From: Imbricaverruca yamaguchii
Taxonomy: Eukaryota > Arthropoda > Thecostraca > Neoverrucidae
Direction: 5' to 3'
NCBI GenBank assembly: GCA_034440575.1
Contig: JAOTOL010001153.1
Span: 124,001 to 188,000, forward strand
DNA length: 64,000 nucleotides
The first letter of the stretch is position 1; every line of letters starts with the position of its first letter. Below are positions 61,853 to 64,000 of this stretch, piece by piece. Both the position numbers and the translations under genes were made by a program. Under the pieces are notes generated by a model. The model ran no database searches. It was not told where the DNA came from and saw nothing but the letters and a program-made list of their open reading frames with translations.

Positions 61853-64000
61853 AGGACCGGACATTTGCGCAGCGGGCAGTACGGCGTGACAGTGAACTCT
61901 GTGCAGGACCGGACATTTGCACTGTGCAGGACCGGACATTTGCGCAGCGGGCAGTACGGCGTGACAGTGAACTCTGTGCAGGACCGGACATTTGCACTGT
62001 GCAGGACCGGACATTTGGACGGGCAGACGGACATTGACGGAGACCGGACATGACTGTGCAGGACCGGACATTTGCGCAGCGGGCAGTACGGCGTGACAGT
62101 GAACTCTGTGCAGGACCGGACATTTGCACTGTGCAGGACCGGACATTGCGCAGCGCCGGGCAGTACGGCGTGACAGTGAACTCTGTGCAGGACCGGACAT
62201 TTGACTGTGCAGGACCGGACATTTGCGCAGCGGGCAGTACGGCGTGACAGTGAACTCTGTGCAGGACCGGACTTGCACTGTGCAGGACCGGACATGCACT
62301 GTGCAGACGGACATTGCGCAGCGGGCAGTACGGCGTGACAGTGAACTCTGTGCAGGACCGGACATTTGCACTGTGCAGGACCGGACATTTGCGCAGCGGG
62401 CAGTACGGCGTGACAGTGAACTCTGGCGGACCGGACATTGCACTGTGCAGGACCGGACATTTGCACTGTGCAGGACCGGACATTTGCGCAGCGGGCAGTA
62501 CGGCGTGACAGTGAACTCTGTGCAGGACCGGACATTTGACTGTGCGGACCGGACATTTGCACTGTGCAGGACCGGACATTTGCGCAGCGGGCAGTACGGC
62601 GTGACAGTGAATCTGTGCAGGACCGGACATTTGCACTGTGCAGGACCGGACATTTGCGCAGCGGGCAGTACGGCGTGACAGTGAACTCTGTGCAGGACCG
62701 GACATGCACTGTGGACCGGACATGCAGCGCAGACGCGTACAGTGAACTTTGCGGACCGGACATTTGCGCAGCGGGCAGTACGGCGTGACAGTGAACTCTG
62801 TGCAGGACCGGACATTTGCACTGTGCAGGACCGGACATTTGCACTGTGCAGGACCGGACATTTGCGCAGCGGGCAGTACGGCGTGACAGTGAACTCTGTG
62901 CAGGACCGGACATTTGCACTGTGCAGGACCGGACATTTGCGCAGCGGGCAGTACGGCGTGACAGTGAACTCTGTGCAGGACCGGACATTTGCACTGTGCA
63001 GGACCGGACATTTGCACTGTGCAGGACCGGACATTTGCGCAGCGGGCAGTACGGCGTGACAGTGAACTCTGTGCAGGACCGGACATTTGCACTGTGCAGG
63101 ACCGGACATTTGCACTGTGCAGGACCGGACATTTGCACTGTGCAGGACCGGACATTTGCGCAGCGGGCAGTACGGCGTGACAGTGAACTCTGTGCAGGAC
63201 CGGACATTTGCACTGTGCAGGACCGGACATTTGCACTGTGCAGGACCGGACATTTGCGCAGCGGGCAGTACGGCGTGACAGTGAACTCTGTGCAGGACCG
63301 GACATTTGCACTGTGCAGGACCGGACATTTGCGCAGCGGGCAGTACGGCGTGACAGTGAACTCTGTGCAGGACCGGACATTTGCACTGTGCAGGACCGGA
63401 CATTTGCACTGTGCAGGACCGGCATTTGCGCAGCGGGCAGTACGGCGTGACAGTGAACTCTGTGCAGGACCGGACATTTGCACTATGCAGGACCGGACAT
63501 TTGCGCAGCGGGCAGTACGGCGTGACAGTGAACTCTGTGCGGACCGGACATTTGCACTGTGCAGGACCGGACATTTGCGCAGCGGGCAGTACGGCGTGAC
63601 AGTGAACTCTGTGCAGGACCGACATTTGCACTGTGCAGGACCGGACATTTGACTGTGCAGGACCGGACATTTGCGCAGCGGGCAGTACGGCGTGACAGTG
63701 AACTTTGTGCAGGACCGGACATTTGCGCAGCGGGCAGTACGGCGTGACAGTGAACTCTGTGCAGGACCGGACATTTGCACTGTGCAGGACCGGACATTTG
63801 CACTGTGCAGGACCGGACATTTGCGCAGCGGGCAGTACGGCGTGACAGTGAACTCTGTGCAGGACCGGACATTTGCACTGTGCAGGACCGGACATTTGCG
63901 CAGCGGGCAGTACGGCGTGACAGTGAACTCTGTGCAGGACCGGACATTTGCACTGTGCAGGACCGGACATTTGCACTGTGCAGGACCGGACATTTGCGCA
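61853..64000. repeat. 23/52-bp two-unit minisatellite, continues past the window
   Basis: A short unit, ACTGTGCAGGACCGGACATT-TGC (23 bp), alternates with a long unit of 52 bp that adds GCAGCGGGCAGTACGGCGTG and ACAGTGAACTC to the same core. Typical order is long, then one to three short, then long. On the minus strand no unit contains a stop in any frame, so three overlapping open frames of 675-798 codons arise; they are repeat artefacts. On the plus strand GCGTGACAG provides stops. Small deletions are frequent at 62130-62760. It lies directly 5' (in the gene's direction) of the sushi exon. Confidence 0.95.

Noticed and set aside
61398..63993. Minus-strand open frames of 675, 746 and 798 codons
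   Set aside because: All three frames are open over the same tandem array and their translations are the repeat itself; no domain outside the array except the sushi exon.
61853..64000. Possible CRISPR-like array
   Set aside because: There are no unique spacers; the sequence alternates just two unit types, and the genome is eukaryotic.

Overview
The window is repeat-dense nuclear DNA from an animal. It has spliced genes, several LINE clades, tRNA-derived SINEs, a hAT-type DNA transposon, MITEs, a solo LTR, satellites and long microsatellites. An arthropod is the best guess: short AACCT/TTAGG-like runs recur (for example 42832-42850, 27049-27070, 59683-59702), and the hAT-type protein resembles a family I associate with crustacean and other arthropod genomes. 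The species cannot be resolved by eye. No bacterial, organellar or viral genome is present.

Layout. 1-12365 is bounded by ~550 bp inverted repeats built from 15-26 bp subrepeats, so it looks like one large foldback-type unit with little coding capacity; its left end may lie outside the window. 12366-14180 is a 167-bp satellite in forward orientation. The same satellite returns inverted at 21320-24330, where a 585-bp solo LTR has landed in it. Between the two arrays are MITEs, the 3' end of an intron-containing ISXO2/Merlin-like transposase gene (17310-17908), a tRNA SINE, and an almost complete hAT-like transposon (18516-21024). 24720-32500 holds foldback repeats and a broken LINE on the minus strand. 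35000-38660 holds a second LINE (ORF1 and endonuclease, no RT) on the plus strand, pierced by SINEs. 39175-41583 is a third LINE on the minus strand. 49255-50660 is a decayed ~260-bp tandem repeat. 55082-59180 is a nested cluster of TTAA-targeting MITEs.

Host genes. Two are supported. A CISD3-like mitochondrial CDGSH iron-sulfur protein is encoded by exons 42167-42358 and 45393-45572 (+); the splice junction falls inside the first cluster motif. On the minus strand, three phase-compatible exons (61625-61819, 53402-53591, 52324-52819) give a sushi/CCP domain, a transmembrane helix and a tyrosine-rich cytoplasmic tail. I infer one single-pass receptor gene whose 5' part lies beyond the window.

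Most notable pattern. Three host exons each have a minisatellite array ending at or within about 35 bp of the 3' splice site, on the intron side. In CISD3 the true acceptor reads as the last, diverged unit of the array, preceded by about 23 acceptor-like units. Other observations of interest are 35-62 bp SINE-tail insertions with perfect or near-perfect 11-13 bp target duplications, and a nested TTAA insertion for which the empty site survives in a sister copy.
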